From: a virus
Direction: 5' to 3' (one strand)
IMG/VR virus record: IMGVR_UViG_3300032092_000250
Location: 1-24,078 of that record
Length of the DNA: 24,078 nucleotides
Below the pieces are notes generated by a model that worked only from the letters and a program-made list of their open reading frames with translations, was not told the DNA's origin and did not search any database. This document shows, in pieces, positions 1 through 6,954 of the stretch. Each line of letters starts with the position of its first letter. Positions within the stretch are counted from its first letter, which is position 1. The position numbers and the translations under genes are program-made.

Positions 1-821
1 TTCAGTTTGTTGATAGATTGCGAGGATTAGGAACGCCTAACAATACGTTTACTGCATCAGCACCTAGGCTAGTTTCAAGTGACACTTCTGCTGAAAATAC
101 AGGTTCAAGTTACGTTCAACTTAAAGCTGACAGTCAAAACATTACCAGAGGGAGTGGATGGAACTCTACTACTTATGGCAATTGGATTGATTACTTTTGG
201 AGACGTGCCCCCAGTTTCTTTGATGTGGTTTGCTATACAGGGACTGGAGTAAACCGCACAATCGCACACAACTTAACTGTTGCGCCTGAGTTGGTAATAA
301 TTAAATCAAGAAGTAATACAGTTGATTGGGTAGTTGGAAATACCTCGCTTGGTTTTGCAAACTTTTTATATTTAAATAGAACTGATGCAAGTGGTGCGGC
401 CTCTAGTATATTTAATAACACAGCACCAACATCTTCTGTTTTTTCAGTTGGTGCTTCCTCGGGAACAAATGAGGTTACCCTAACCTATGTCGCTTATCTA
501 TTTGCCACTTGTGCTGGTGTTTCTAAAGTAGGCTCATACACGGGCACAGGCGCACTTCAAACTGTAAACTGCGGGTTTGCGGCAGGGGCAAGATTTGTTC
601 TTATCAAGCGTACCGACAGCACAGGCGATTGGTGGACATACGACTCAGCCCGTGGTATCACCTCTGGTAATGACCCATATTTGTTTTTAAATAGTACAGC
701 CGCTGAAGTTACAGGCACTAACTATGTAGACACCGACACAACTGGCTTCAAGGTTACAGCCGCAGCACCAGCAGGTTTAAATGCAAGCGGTGGAACATAC
801 ATCTTTTTGGCGATAGCGTAA
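1..821 (+). CDS. Tail fibre protein, DUF7483 repeats (5'-partial)
   Basis: The frame is open to the left edge: residues FVDRLRGLG precede the TTG at 18, so this is the C-terminal part of a longer protein and that TTG is not its start. Two related units of about 100 residues follow each other. Each begins with a YTGTG motif, continues with a VIIK or VLIKR strand and a D-W pair, and ends in a hydrophobic YLFATC or YIFLAIA strand. This matches the DUF7483 type of phage fibre domain, which I recognise from the VLIKRTDSTGDW and ASGGTYIFLA motifs. The likely role is host-surface binding at the virion tail. The tail chaperone-like gene follows 9 bases downstream. Receptor specificity cannot be read from the sequence. 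Confidence 0.75.
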   Translation, partial: QFVDRLRGLGTPNNTFTASAPRLVSSDTSAENTGSSYVQLKADSQNITRGSGWNSTTYGNWIDYFWRRAPSFFDVVCYTGTGVNRTIAHNLTVAPELVIIKSRSNTVDWVVGNTSLGFANFLYLNRTDASGAASSIFNNTAPTSSVFSVGASSGTNEVTLTYVAYLFATCAGVSKVGSYTGTGALQTVNCGFAAGARFVLIKRTDSTGDWWTYDSARGITSGNDPYLFLNSTAAEVTGTNYVDTDTTGFKVTAAAPAGLNASGGTYIFLAIA

Positions 822-830
822 GGAAAAATC

Positions 831-1328
831 ATGCAAATCAGAATTCGTGAATCAGGCGCAGTCATGTACGAGGCAGAATTTCGTGCATACACAAAAGCCA
901 ATGGTGGCCCATCATGGGAGACAACAACAACTGAAGTCTTAGAGGCTTTGGGTGCTGATGTAGTCTTTGAAGGCCCACAAGCAACAGGTGGTACTGTTTA
1001 CCAATACTCTCAAGCCTCTGGTGTCGAGCAAGTAGATGGTAAGTGGTACACAAAGTATGTGCTTGGCCCTGTCTTTACTGATGGCGAAACAACTGCCGCA
1101 GAACAAGAAGCCGCATACAAAGCCATGAAAGATGCAGAGCAGGCTAAATCTGTTCGTCAAAGCCGTGATGACAAACTCAAAGAAACAGATTGGGTTGTTA
1201 TTAAGAACTTGGAATCAAATGCCAACATACCTGGCATTTGGGAAGTTTATCGCCAAGCATTAAGAGATATACCTACGCAAAGCGGTTTCCCTTGGACAAT
1301 CGTGTGGCCTACGCAACCTGCGGAGTAA
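831..1328 (+). CDS. Phage tail assembly chaperone-like protein
   Basis: A 165-residue protein. The C-terminal 55 residues carry the pattern of the phage tail assembly chaperone family (PF16778 type): SRDDKLKETDWVV, then IWEVYRQALRDIPTQSGFPW and a terminal WP. The N-terminal 90 residues (MQIRIRESGAVMYEAEFRAY onward) resemble a domain often found in small proteins next to tail fibres. It has a good AAGGAAAA ribosome site before ATG 831. Its place between a fibre gene and a tailspike gene suggests it assists folding or attachment of one of them, as fibre-assembly factors do. That role is inferred from the family and neighbours only. Confidence 0.7.
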   Translation: MQIRIRESGAVMYEAEFRAYTKANGGPSWETTTTEVLEALGADVVFEGPQATGGTVYQYSQASGVEQVDGKWYTKYVLGPVFTDGETTAAEQEAAYKAMKDAEQAKSVRQSRDDKLKETDWVVIKNLESNANIPGIWEVYRQALRDIPTQSGFPWTIVWPTQPAE

Positions 1329-1331
1329 GAA

Positions 1332-2630
1332 ATGGCACTTACAAAAGTTTCTTATTCGATGATTACTGGTGCGCCAGTAAACGTGCTTGATTGGGGTGCT
1401 GACCCCACGGGTGTGGCTGACAGCCAACCAGCAATCCAAGCAGCCATCAATTCAGGCGCAGTTGAAATCATTATTCCATCGGGAACGTATCGCATAAATT
1501 CGCCTCTGATAATCAACAAAAATGATTCTTTAAAAAAGATCAGTGGATTTGATATGTCCACAACTTTGAAGTTGTACACATCAACATCAGCGGCTATTTT
1601 TGAAATTCAATACCTTGCACCCCAGCCTGAGACAAAACAATTCTTTGCCATTGAGAATTTGATTCTCACTTCTAACGGCACAAAAAATGATGCGTTTTTA
1701 ACTTACGGCATTCTCTCTACTGGAACGTCTTATGCTTATTTCAACAATATTCGAGCAACTAACTTCAGTGGTGCTGGTTGTGAAATAAAGGGTTGCGTCT
1801 ACATTGGTCTTGATAACTACACTGCGGGTGAATGTAGATATGGTTTAGCCTTTGAACTTAACTTGGGTACTGCTTGCACCTCAGTTGTGGTCAATCGTGC
1901 ATACATCTCTGGATGCTTGCGTGGTATCACTCAGACTAACGCCAACAACATGACGTACATCAATTGCGTTATTGAGTACAGTGGTAGTAGCACAACAACC
2001 GATGGTGCATTCCACCTTGCTGGTGGTATGGCTGAGATCATTACGCCCTACTTTGAGCAAAACGGACGTAACTTTGTCAGTATTGAGGCCACACCAGTTA
2101 TCAGAGCACCCTACGGATGGACATCTGGCACTGCGGCTAACGTATTCATATTCACGGCTGTAGCTTTTGATGAACGTGGCGTAACGCTTCAGTATCCCTA
2201 CAACTTGTATCTGCCAAGGATTAACGCAGACATTTCGTCTAATCGTGATTTGGTGATTGGCACGAACGTGACTGTGCCTGTGGCTGGCGGTAGCGTTATC
2301 TTTGGTAACGAGACAATGGCCTCTGCCAATGGATTTCTTACTAGTGGTGCATGGACTCCAGTTTACACAATCCCTGCGGCTGAAGTCACAGGAACTGCCG
2401 TTAACTCAAAAGCATTGTACGAATATACATGTTATGCGGGTGCAGCCGATCTAAGCACTGGCTTTGATGCTGGTACGATCATGAATAGCACACTCCGTAG
2501 TTATTCTGGCACTACCCCAGCTTGGTTGCGATTGAATGGCAACGTAGTTGAGATGAACGTTACTGGTGCTAGTTATGGATTGACGTATAAAATCATTATG
2601 CGTAGAGTATTCCCAGGCATTGCCGTTTAA
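1332..2630 (+). CDS. Tailspike protein, pectate-lyase-like beta-helix
   Basis: A 432-residue protein. The N-terminal stretch (VLDWGADPTGVADS, then AIQAAINSG and IIIPSGTYRI, about residues 18-55) is the classic entry to the pectate lyase 3 / right-handed beta-helix superfamily found in phage tailspikes. The middle (about 60-300) is rich in short beta-strand and asparagine-turn patterns, as expected for a parallel beta-helix. The C-terminal region from about residue 310 looks like a separate beta-rich trimerisation or binding domain. It probably binds and possibly cleaves host surface polysaccharide. I cannot point to catalytic residues, so enzymatic activity is unproven. It starts three bases after the chaperone-like gene, which suggests translational coupling. 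Confidence 0.8.
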   Translation: MALTKVSYSMITGAPVNVLDWGADPTGVADSQPAIQAAINSGAVEIIIPSGTYRINSPLIINKNDSLKKISGFDMSTTLKLYTSTSAAIFEIQYLAPQPETKQFFAIENLILTSNGTKNDAFLTYGILSTGTSYAYFNNIRATNFSGAGCEIKGCVYIGLDNYTAGECRYGLAFELNLGTACTSVVVNRAYISGCLRGITQTNANNMTYINCVIEYSGSSTTTDGAFHLAGGMAEIITPYFEQNGRNFVSIEATPVIRAPYGWTSGTAANVFIFTAVAFDERGVTLQYPYNLYLPRINADISSNRDLVIGTNVTVPVAGGSVIFGNETMASANGFLTSGAWTPVYTIPAAEVTGTAVNSKALYEYTCYAGAADLSTGFDAGTIMNSTLRSYSGTTPAWLRLNGNVVEMNVTGASYGLTYKIIMRRVFPGIAV

Positions 2631-2635
2631 CCCGT

Positions 2636-2654
2636 ACCAATTCGGATAATTGGT
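2636..2654 (+). other. Small hairpin after the tailspike gene
   Basis: Perfect inverted repeat ACCAATT / AATTGGT with the 5-base loop CGGAT, starting six bases after the tailspike stop. Two G-U pairs could extend the stem. No T-run follows, so it is not a convincing intrinsic terminator. It may mark an RNA processing site or a weak pause. Confidence 0.35.
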
Positions 2655-2697
2655 GTCTTAATATCACAAAAGATTTTGTGGTTGGAAACAAGGAAAA

Positions 2698-2952
2698 ATG
2701 ATGGCTCTCGAAAAAATTAGTTCAGTTGATTTAATTGAAATCGTTGAAAACCGTATTGTTCAAGTTCGCACTAAAACTTCAATTTTAGAAAATGGCGAAC
2801 AAATTACAACTCAATACCATCGTGATATTGTTGTGCCAAATGGCAACTACAGTAATCAAGAACCTATGGTGCAAGCGATTGCAAACCTTATTTACACTCC
2901 TGAGATAGTTGCAGCTCATGCAGCCAACTTAGCAGCCTCTCAATTAACCTAA
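2698..2952 (+). CDS. Small protein of unknown function
   Basis: An 84-residue protein that I do not recognise by domain. The N-terminal half reads as a beta-hairpin with the phrase TKTSILENGEQITTQYHR, and the C-terminal half as an alanine-rich helix (AAHAANLAASQL). Two ATG codons are adjacent (2698 and 2701). The AAGGA ribosome site lies three bases before the first and six before the second, so translation probably starts at 2701 with MALEKISS. It sits between the tailspike and another small beta-rich protein, in the late rightward unit. A minor virion or assembly role is possible from position alone. Confidence 0.65.
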   Translation: MMALEKISSVDLIEIVENRIVQVRTKTSILENGEQITTQYHRDIVVPNGNYSNQEPMVQAIANLIYTPEIVAAHAANLAASQLT

Positions 2953-2981
2953 AGCAGTTTGAACTGCAAAGAAAGCATGAC

Positions 2982-3335
2982 ATGGCAAGTAATAGTCAAA
3001 TCGCATTTGCCCCACTAGGCAACACAGTCGTAGTAGCGGCAACAACTTCTGCACCAACAGGTGTTCAGGCTTTGGTCACAACTCGCAATGATGCACTCGG
3101 CACAGGTCAATACCGCATTGTTAACAACAGTTCAAACACGGTGTTTTTGGGAGTTGGTAGCACAGCGGCAATCGCACAAGCAAATGCAGTTGCACCAGTT
3201 GCTGGAACACCATCTGCGGCCATTGTGCTAGTGCCTGGTGCTATTGAAATTCTGCGCTTTGCTCGGGAGTCATTTTTCAGTGGTTTGGCTTCTTCTGCAT
3301 CTACTGTTTACATCGTGCAGGGCGAAGGCATCTAA
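2982..3335 (+). CDS. Beta-rich small protein, possibly structural
   Basis: A 117-residue protein low in charged residues and rich in Ala, Val, Thr and Ser. It has alternating hydrophobic strands (NTVVVAATT, YRIVNNSSNTVFLGVG, AIVLVPGAIEILRF, STVYIVQGEG). Such composition is typical of small phage virion decoration or tail-associated beta-sandwich proteins, but I see no diagnostic motif. Its stop overlaps the next start by one base (TAATG at 3333-3337), linking it to the lysis region. Function unknown; a structural role is inference from composition and neighbourhood. Confidence 0.65.
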   Translation: MASNSQIAFAPLGNTVVVAATTSAPTGVQALVTTRNDALGTGQYRIVNNSSNTVFLGVGSTAAIAQANAVAPVAGTPSAAIVLVPGAIEILRFARESFFSGLASSASTVYIVQGEGI

Positions 3336-3532
3336 TGTCCGAGGATACTGACAAGCGGCTGGCGGTTCATGAGGCGGTTTGTGCTGAGAGGTACACCGCC
3401 ATTGAAAAGTCGTTTGATTCAGGCTCACAGCGCATGACACGCATTGAGTATTTGCTTTATGTAGTGATTGCGGCAGTGTTGCTAGGGCCAGGCTTTGCTG
3501 GTGAATTAATCAAAAAAGTAATCGGCTTATGA
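3335..3532 (+). CDS. XhlA-like small membrane protein (possible lysis accessory)
   Basis: A 65-residue protein with a charged N-terminal helix (residues 1-38, DKRLAVHEAVCAERYTAIEK), then one clear membrane segment (about 39-58, YLLYVVIAAVLLGPGFAG) and a short basic tail. This layout resembles haemolysin XhlA-like proteins that sit in phage lysis cassettes. It is coupled at both ends: TAATG with the gene before, ATGA with the 30-codon gene after. It probably acts in the inner membrane during lysis. Family assignment rests on shape rather than strong sequence identity. Confidence 0.6.
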   Translation: MSEDTDKRLAVHEAVCAERYTAIEKSFDSGSQRMTRIEYLLYVVIAAVLLGPGFAGELIKKVIGL

Positions 3533-3621
3533 GAGATTGGGTCGAAGCATTTATCGTTGCGGCCTTTTTAACCATCTTCGTTGTTTGGGGTACGTTCACT
3601 ATCCTGTGGATTTGGGGATGA
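3529..3621 (+). CDS. 30-residue single-pass membrane peptide
   Basis: A very short frame running from the ATG at 3529 (sharing ATGA with the preceding stop) to a TGA at 3619-3621. The product begins MRDWVEAFIVAAF and is almost wholly one hydrophobic membrane segment ending in IWG. Both its start and stop are coupled to neighbours by ATGA overlaps, which supports real translation despite the size. It could be a small holin-like or regulator peptide. No family is recognised. Confidence 0.5.
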   Translation: MRDWVEAFIVAAFLTIFVVWGTFTILWIWG

Positions 3622-3770
3622 AATGGATATTAGTAATTTTTATGCTAATGCCAAATTCTTCAAGCCAAAAGAAGAAAGATGAATATCGCTGTGTGAGGTG
3701 GGCGTGGACGGGTGATGTTTATAACCGCAAAGTTGTTTGCCTACAGTGGGAAAAGGTTGTACGGAAATGA
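3618..3770 (+). CDS. Small exported-looking protein, CVRWAWTGDVYNRK type
   Basis: A 50-residue protein starting at ATG 3618, chosen because it gives an ATGA overlap with the preceding stop; an upstream in-frame TTG at 3537 lacks support. The N-terminus (MKWILVIFMLMP) looks like a short signal peptide or membrane anchor. The mature part has two cysteines in the compact motif YRCVRWAWTGDVYNRKVVCL, which could form a disulfide in the periplasm. I know similar short proteins from phages of Gram-negative bacteria but no assigned function. The lysis neighbourhood suggests an envelope role; there is no lipobox, so it is not an obvious outer-membrane spanin. Confidence 0.65.
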   Translation: MKWILVIFMLMPNSSSQKKKDEYRCVRWAWTGDVYNRKVVCLQWEKVVRK

Positions 3771-4264
3771 TTGACCCAGTTGCAGCACTAGATGGTTTAC
3801 AAAATGCCATCCAACTTGTACGCAAAGCGGCTAAGGTTGCTAACGATCTAGGCGGTTTGGGAGTTATGGTTGGGCGGATGTTTGACGCTAAAAGTCAAGC
3901 ATCTAAGGCGATGGTTGAGACCAAGAGGTCAGGCAACAAATCCAACTTTAGCGTGGCAATGCAGATTGAAAATGCGTTGATGCAAACGGCTAAATTAGAG
4001 TCTGAACTTCAACTCCTATATATGCAAACTGGCAATATAGACGTTTGGAACAAGATTAAAGCTAGAGCCGCAGAAATGGACAGGGATGATGCTATTGCCG
4101 CCCGTGATGCAAAGCTAGAAGATAAGAGGCGTAAGGAAAAAGAACAGCGAGATTTTGAGATTGGCTTGGGAATTGGTGCTGTTTGTTTATTGGTGTTTTT
4201 GGTTGTAGTTGGTCTAATTGAACTCAAAGAATTCTGCGATACAACTCGTAGATGTGGGCGATGA
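3767..4264 (+). CDS. Coiled-coil protein with C-terminal membrane anchor
   Basis: A 165-residue protein starting at ATG 3767 (ATGA overlap with the gene before). A valine-alanine-glycine-rich N-terminus (residues 1-45, LVRKAAKVANDLGGLGVMVG) is followed by a long charged helical stretch (about 50-135) rich in Glu, Lys and Gln that looks like a coiled coil. One strong membrane segment follows (about 138-155, IGAVCLLVFLVVVGLIEL), with a short tail. It could be an inverted spanin-like protein or a tail/membrane-associated factor; the orientation (membrane anchor at the C-terminus) does not fit a classical inner-membrane spanin. Function unassigned. Confidence 0.65.
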   Translation: MIDPVAALDGLQNAIQLVRKAAKVANDLGGLGVMVGRMFDAKSQASKAMVETKRSGNKSNFSVAMQIENALMQTAKLESELQLLYMQTGNIDVWNKIKARAAEMDRDDAIAARDAKLEDKRRKEKEQRDFEIGLGIGAVCLLVFLVVVGLIELKEFCDTTRRCGR

Positions 4265-4410
4265 ATGAGTACCAAAAGCAATTTGACCTTTTCCTTAAAG
4301 TTTTCGTGCGATTGTGCGTTGCTTGGTGGGTGCTTGGTCTTTTACGATTCCTGCCAGATGATTTGTCGGACAAGATTGTCAATAAACTACTTGGAATGAT
4401 TGGACTGTAA
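4261..4410 (+). CDS. 49-residue small hydrophobic protein
   Basis: The frame from ATG 4261 (ATGA overlap with the preceding stop) ends at TAA 4408-4410, which itself overlaps the next ATG as TAATG. The product begins MNEYQKQFDLFLKVFVR, has a hydrophobic stretch (CVAWWVLGLLRFL) and ends in an amphipathic helix (KIVNKLLGMIGL). Coupling at both ends supports translation. It resembles other small membrane peptides of lysis cassettes. No family is recognised. Confidence 0.55.
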   Translation: MNEYQKQFDLFLKVFVRLCVAWWVLGLLRFLPDDLSDKIVNKLLGMIGL

Positions 4411-4913
4411 TGCTATCTCTATTTTCTACTCTTGGTGGCTTGTTAATTTCTGGCTTACCTAAACTCTTAGATTTCTTTCAAAACAAGGCTGACCAAAAGC
4501 ATGAGTTGGCTTTAGCCCGTGTTCAAGTAGAACTTCAGCTACAGATGATGGCGCAGGGTTTTGCGGCACAAGAGCGCATGGAAGAAATACGCACCGACCA
4601 GATTGCGATGCAGACAGATGCTGAGATGACCGTGGCGGCTTATGACCACGATAAAAAGGTCATGGAAAACGCAAGTCGCTGGGTCGTGAACTTTGTGGGT
4701 ACTGTTCGCCCGATGGTGACTTACATCTTTGTGCTTGAACTGTGTGCAATTAACGCATGGATTGCGTATTACGTTTACAGCCGCCCAAGTCTGGTGGTAA
4801 GTATAGAAGACCTGATTCGCCTGTCCGACATTATCTTTTCCACTGATGAGATGGCAATGCTTGGAGGCATCATTGGTTTCTGGTTTGGTTCACGTTCTTG
4901 GTCTAAGAAATGA
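4410..4913 (+). CDS. Holin, GTA-type 3TM family
   Basis: A 167-residue protein. It has a hydrophobic N-terminus (LFSTLGGLLISGLPKLL), a long charged helix (about 24-88, many Gln, Glu, Met), then a membrane hairpin region (about 95-125, VRPMVTYIFVLELCAINAWI). The last hydrophobic segment ends in GFWFGSRSWSKK. That ending and the overall layout match the holin of 3TMs described for gene-transfer-agent release (PF11351 type). It should permeabilise the inner membrane at the programmed time so the lysozyme can reach the peptidoglycan. It overlaps the lysozyme start by four bases (ATGA at 4910), the usual holin-endolysin arrangement. Confidence 0.75.
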   Translation: MLSLFSTLGGLLISGLPKLLDFFQNKADQKHELALARVQVELQLQMMAQGFAAQERMEEIRTDQIAMQTDAEMTVAAYDHDKKVMENASRWVVNFVGTVRPMVTYIFVLELCAINAWIAYYVYSRPSLVVSIEDLIRLSDIIFSTDEMAMLGGIIGFWFGSRSWSKK

Positions 4914-5413
4914 AAGTCAGTAAAGCTGGTGAGGACTTGATGCACTTCTTTGAAGGCTACAGAAACAAGCCTTATCGGTGCTCTGCCGCCATTTGGACAG
5001 TGGGTTGGGGTCACGCTATGTATGCAGACCAATTAGCCTTGCCAAACGTGCGAAAAGAAGGTTACACAGGGCTTATCAGGTCTGACTATCAACTAAAAGA
5101 GGGAGATGCTCGTGTTTGGTCGAAAGAGGAATTGGTCAACTTATTCAAGATGGACATCGATAATTTTGAGCGTGGTGTTCTTCGACTTTCTCCTAATCTT
5201 GCTAGTCATCAAAGCAAATTCGATGCTGTTGTCTCTTTTGCCTACAATGCTGGGCTAGGAAACTACCAAAGGTCAACCATTCGCATGAAGGTCAATCGTG
5301 GTGAATGGGATGATGCGGCTACTGCTTTTATGAGTTGGACAAAAGCGGGAGGCAAAGAAGTAAAAGGTTTAGTCAAACGCAGACAAGCCGAACGTGCTTT
5401 GTTTTTATCTTAA
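4910..5413 (+). CDS. Endolysin, GH24 lysozyme with Glu-Cys-Thr triad
   Basis: A 167-residue muramidase-like protein, close to the 164 residues of T4 lysozyme. The catalytic region is HFFEGYRNKPYRCSAAIWTV: Glu15, then Cys24 where T4-type enzymes have Asp, then Thr30, with exactly the E-8-x-5-T spacing of the family. WGH (33-35) and the FNxG-like YNAGLGNY region near residue 110 are further family landmarks. There is no signal peptide or SAR segment, so it should depend on the holin encoded just upstream. It cleaves the glycan strands of peptidoglycan at lysis. Cys in place of Asp is a known natural variant in GH24 phage enzymes. Confidence 0.9.
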   Translation: MKVSKAGEDLMHFFEGYRNKPYRCSAAIWTVGWGHAMYADQLALPNVRKEGYTGLIRSDYQLKEGDARVWSKEELVNLFKMDIDNFERGVLRLSPNLASHQSKFDAVVSFAYNAGLGNYQRSTIRMKVNRGEWDDAATAFMSWTKAGGKEVKGLVKRRQAERALFLS

Positions 5414-5448
5414 ATTAAATTGTCATAAATCTCGTTTAAGGTGTTGAA

Positions 5449-5823
5449 ATGGCTAACATTCCTACACTAGAACACGCTGAATTGTTTGCACAAAGTGTCA
5501 AAAAGTGGCAACAAGTGCTGAGTCTTGGTGATTGGAGAATTGAAAAAGGAAGTAAACCAGCCAAGGGTGCAATGGCATCTGTTGAATTTACACCAGCTGC
5601 AAGACTTGCTGTTTATCGTTTGGGAGATTTTGGTGCTGAAAAAATCACACCCGATAGTCTAGATAAAACAGCACTACATGAGTTGCTTCATATTTTTTTA
5701 TATGATTTGCTAAGTGTAGCAACAGACCGCCAAGCGTCTGATGAGGACAGAGAAATGCAAGAGCATCGCATAATCAATACGCTAGAGCATCTTTTGACTA
5801 AGGATTCTCATGGTATCAAGTAA
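5449..5823 (+). CDS. HExxH metallopeptidase-like protein
   Basis: A 124-residue protein. A helix carries HELLH at residues 77-81, the HExxH zinc signature, and a second acidic helix with EH at 105-106 (EHRIINTLEHLL) could supply a third ligand. The N-terminal half (W20 onward, LGDWRIEK, then ASVEFTPAARLAVYRLGDF) reads as the strand-rich lead-in seen in small zincin-like phage proteins. I judge it a putative zinc metalloprotease; substrate unknown. ATG 5449 has an upstream AAGG. Its end overlaps the next gene by 14 bases. It could also be an inactive zincin fold used structurally. Confidence 0.6.
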   Translation: MANIPTLEHAELFAQSVKKWQQVLSLGDWRIEKGSKPAKGAMASVEFTPAARLAVYRLGDFGAEKITPDSLDKTALHELLHIFLYDLLSVATDRQASDEDREMQEHRIINTLEHLLTKDSHGIK

Positions 5824-6802
5824 TAACATGAATTCTTGTACAGATGAACAGTTTATGGAACTGTGGGACAAGCATCGGTCTGTTACAAAAATAGCAAAGA
5901 TTCTAGGCATAACTGAAAGAGCAGTTAACTACCGCAGACGTAGCATGGAAAATATCCATGAGGTCAAATTAGGCGCAAATGACTCTCGTAGTGCTAAATA
6001 TGATGCTAAAAGACCCAAGTCTTTCTCTCCACTAAAACAAGTAAATCTCGGCATACTGGACGGAACAGTTATTGTGTTCTCAGATGCCCACTTTATCCCT
6101 GCACAGCGTACAACAGCGTTTAAAGGGCTTCTGTGGGCTATCCAAGAGTTCAGGCCCCGCGCAATCATCTGCAATGGTGACGCATTTGATGGTGCGTCTA
6201 TATCAAGGCATGACGTAACTGAGCAACCAGCGACTACTGTCATTCAAGAACTAAAAGCCTGTCAGGGTGCATTGAGTGAGATTGAGGAAACCGCTAAAGC
6301 AGCGAGGCACAATGTAAAGCTATTGTGGACATGGGGCAATCACGATATTCGGTTTGGCAACAGATTAGCGCAACACGCACCACAGTTTAAAGATGTGATT
6401 GGCTTTAAGCTGACAGACCACTTTCTTGATTGGGAATTCTGCTGGGCAGTCTGGGCTACTGAGCAATGTATCATCAAGCACCGATATAAGGGTGGAATTC
6501 ATGCTACTCACAACAATACTGTCAATGCGGGTGTGTCAGTAGTTACTGGACACTTGCACTCTTTGAAGGTAACGCCATTCTCAGATTTTAATGGCGTGAG
6601 GTTTGGCTGTGACACAGGAACACTTGCTGAAATTGATGGCCCTCAATTTACTTATGCTGAACTTAATCCAGCCAATCACAGATCAGGGTTTGCGGTGTTA
6701 AACTTCTTCAATGGTCAGCTTTTATGGCCTGAGCTCGTTCATAAATTTGATGAAGACCACATTCAGTTCAGAGGCGAAGTAATTGATGTAGGTGCATTTT
6801 GA
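5810..6802 (+). CDS. HTH-metallophosphoesterase fusion
   Basis: A 330-residue protein with two parts. Residues about 11-45 form a helix-turn-helix (VTKIAKILGITERAVNYRRR). Residues about 85-290 form a calcineurin-like phosphoesterase with the metal-binding motifs in order: SDAH (91-94), GD (123-124), GNHD (176-179), HATH (231-234) and GHLH (247-250). All expected ligands are present, so it is probably an active dinuclear-metal phosphoesterase, perhaps a nuclease or nucleotide phosphatase guided to DNA by its HTH. ATG 5810 is preferred over ATG 5828 because AAGGA lies five bases before it. Phages use such enzymes in DNA metabolism; the actual substrate is not evident. Confidence 0.85.
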   Translation: MVSSNNMNSCTDEQFMELWDKHRSVTKIAKILGITERAVNYRRRSMENIHEVKLGANDSRSAKYDAKRPKSFSPLKQVNLGILDGTVIVFSDAHFIPAQRTTAFKGLLWAIQEFRPRAIICNGDAFDGASISRHDVTEQPATTVIQELKACQGALSEIEETAKAARHNVKLLWTWGNHDIRFGNRLAQHAPQFKDVIGFKLTDHFLDWEFCWAVWATEQCIIKHRYKGGIHATHNNTVNAGVSVVTGHLHSLKVTPFSDFNGVRFGCDTGTLAEIDGPQFTYAELNPANHRSGFAVLNFFNGQLLWPELVHKFDEDHIQFRGEVIDVGAF

Positions 6803-6942
6803 GTGCTTGGCTAATCATTCTCACAGGGGCTATCTATGCCTATATTGCTGGTGAACAGCTTTTAAAAGATAACCCGCATATGGCGATTGTCTATGCGGGT
6901 TATGCGTTCAGCAACGTAGGTCTTTACCTATTGGCAAAGTAG
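6799..6942 (+). CDS. 47-residue membrane protein, SNVGLYLLAK type
   Basis: The frame starts at TTG 6799, overlapping the preceding stop as TTGA, and stops at TAG 6940-6942. The product begins MSAWLIILTGAIYAYIAGEQ and ends YAGYAFSNVGLYLLAK, with two hydrophobic segments separated by a short charged turn (KDNPH). I recall near-identical short proteins in other phages, often with the same AGYAFSNVGL motif, so the TTG start is plausible. It is an inner-membrane peptide of unknown function. The stop lies inside a 16-bp palindrome shared with the convergent gene. Confidence 0.65.
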   Translation: MSAWLIILTGAIYAYIAGEQLLKDNPHMAIVYAGYAFSNVGLYLLAK

Positions 6943-6954
6943 CTTATAAGCTAC
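6939..6954. terminator. 16-bp palindrome between convergent genes
   Basis: GTAGCTTATAAGCTAC is a perfect palindrome. As RNA it folds into a six-base-pair stem with a UAUA loop on either strand. It holds the TAG stop of the rightward gene (6940-6942) and the TAG stop of the leftward gene (6951-6953) at mirror positions. T-runs on either side are short, so it would be a weak bidirectional terminator at best. It may also simply be a boundary hairpin. Confidence 0.45.

Noticed and set aside
3537-3617. Upstream TTG extension of the 50-residue two-cysteine protein
   Set aside because: It would overlap the 30-codon membrane peptide in another frame and has no ribosome site; ATG 3618 gives an ATGA overlap.
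4009-4281. 90-residue minus-strand frame in the lysis region
   Set aside because: Antisense to a coupled plus-strand gene; composition shows no protein pattern.
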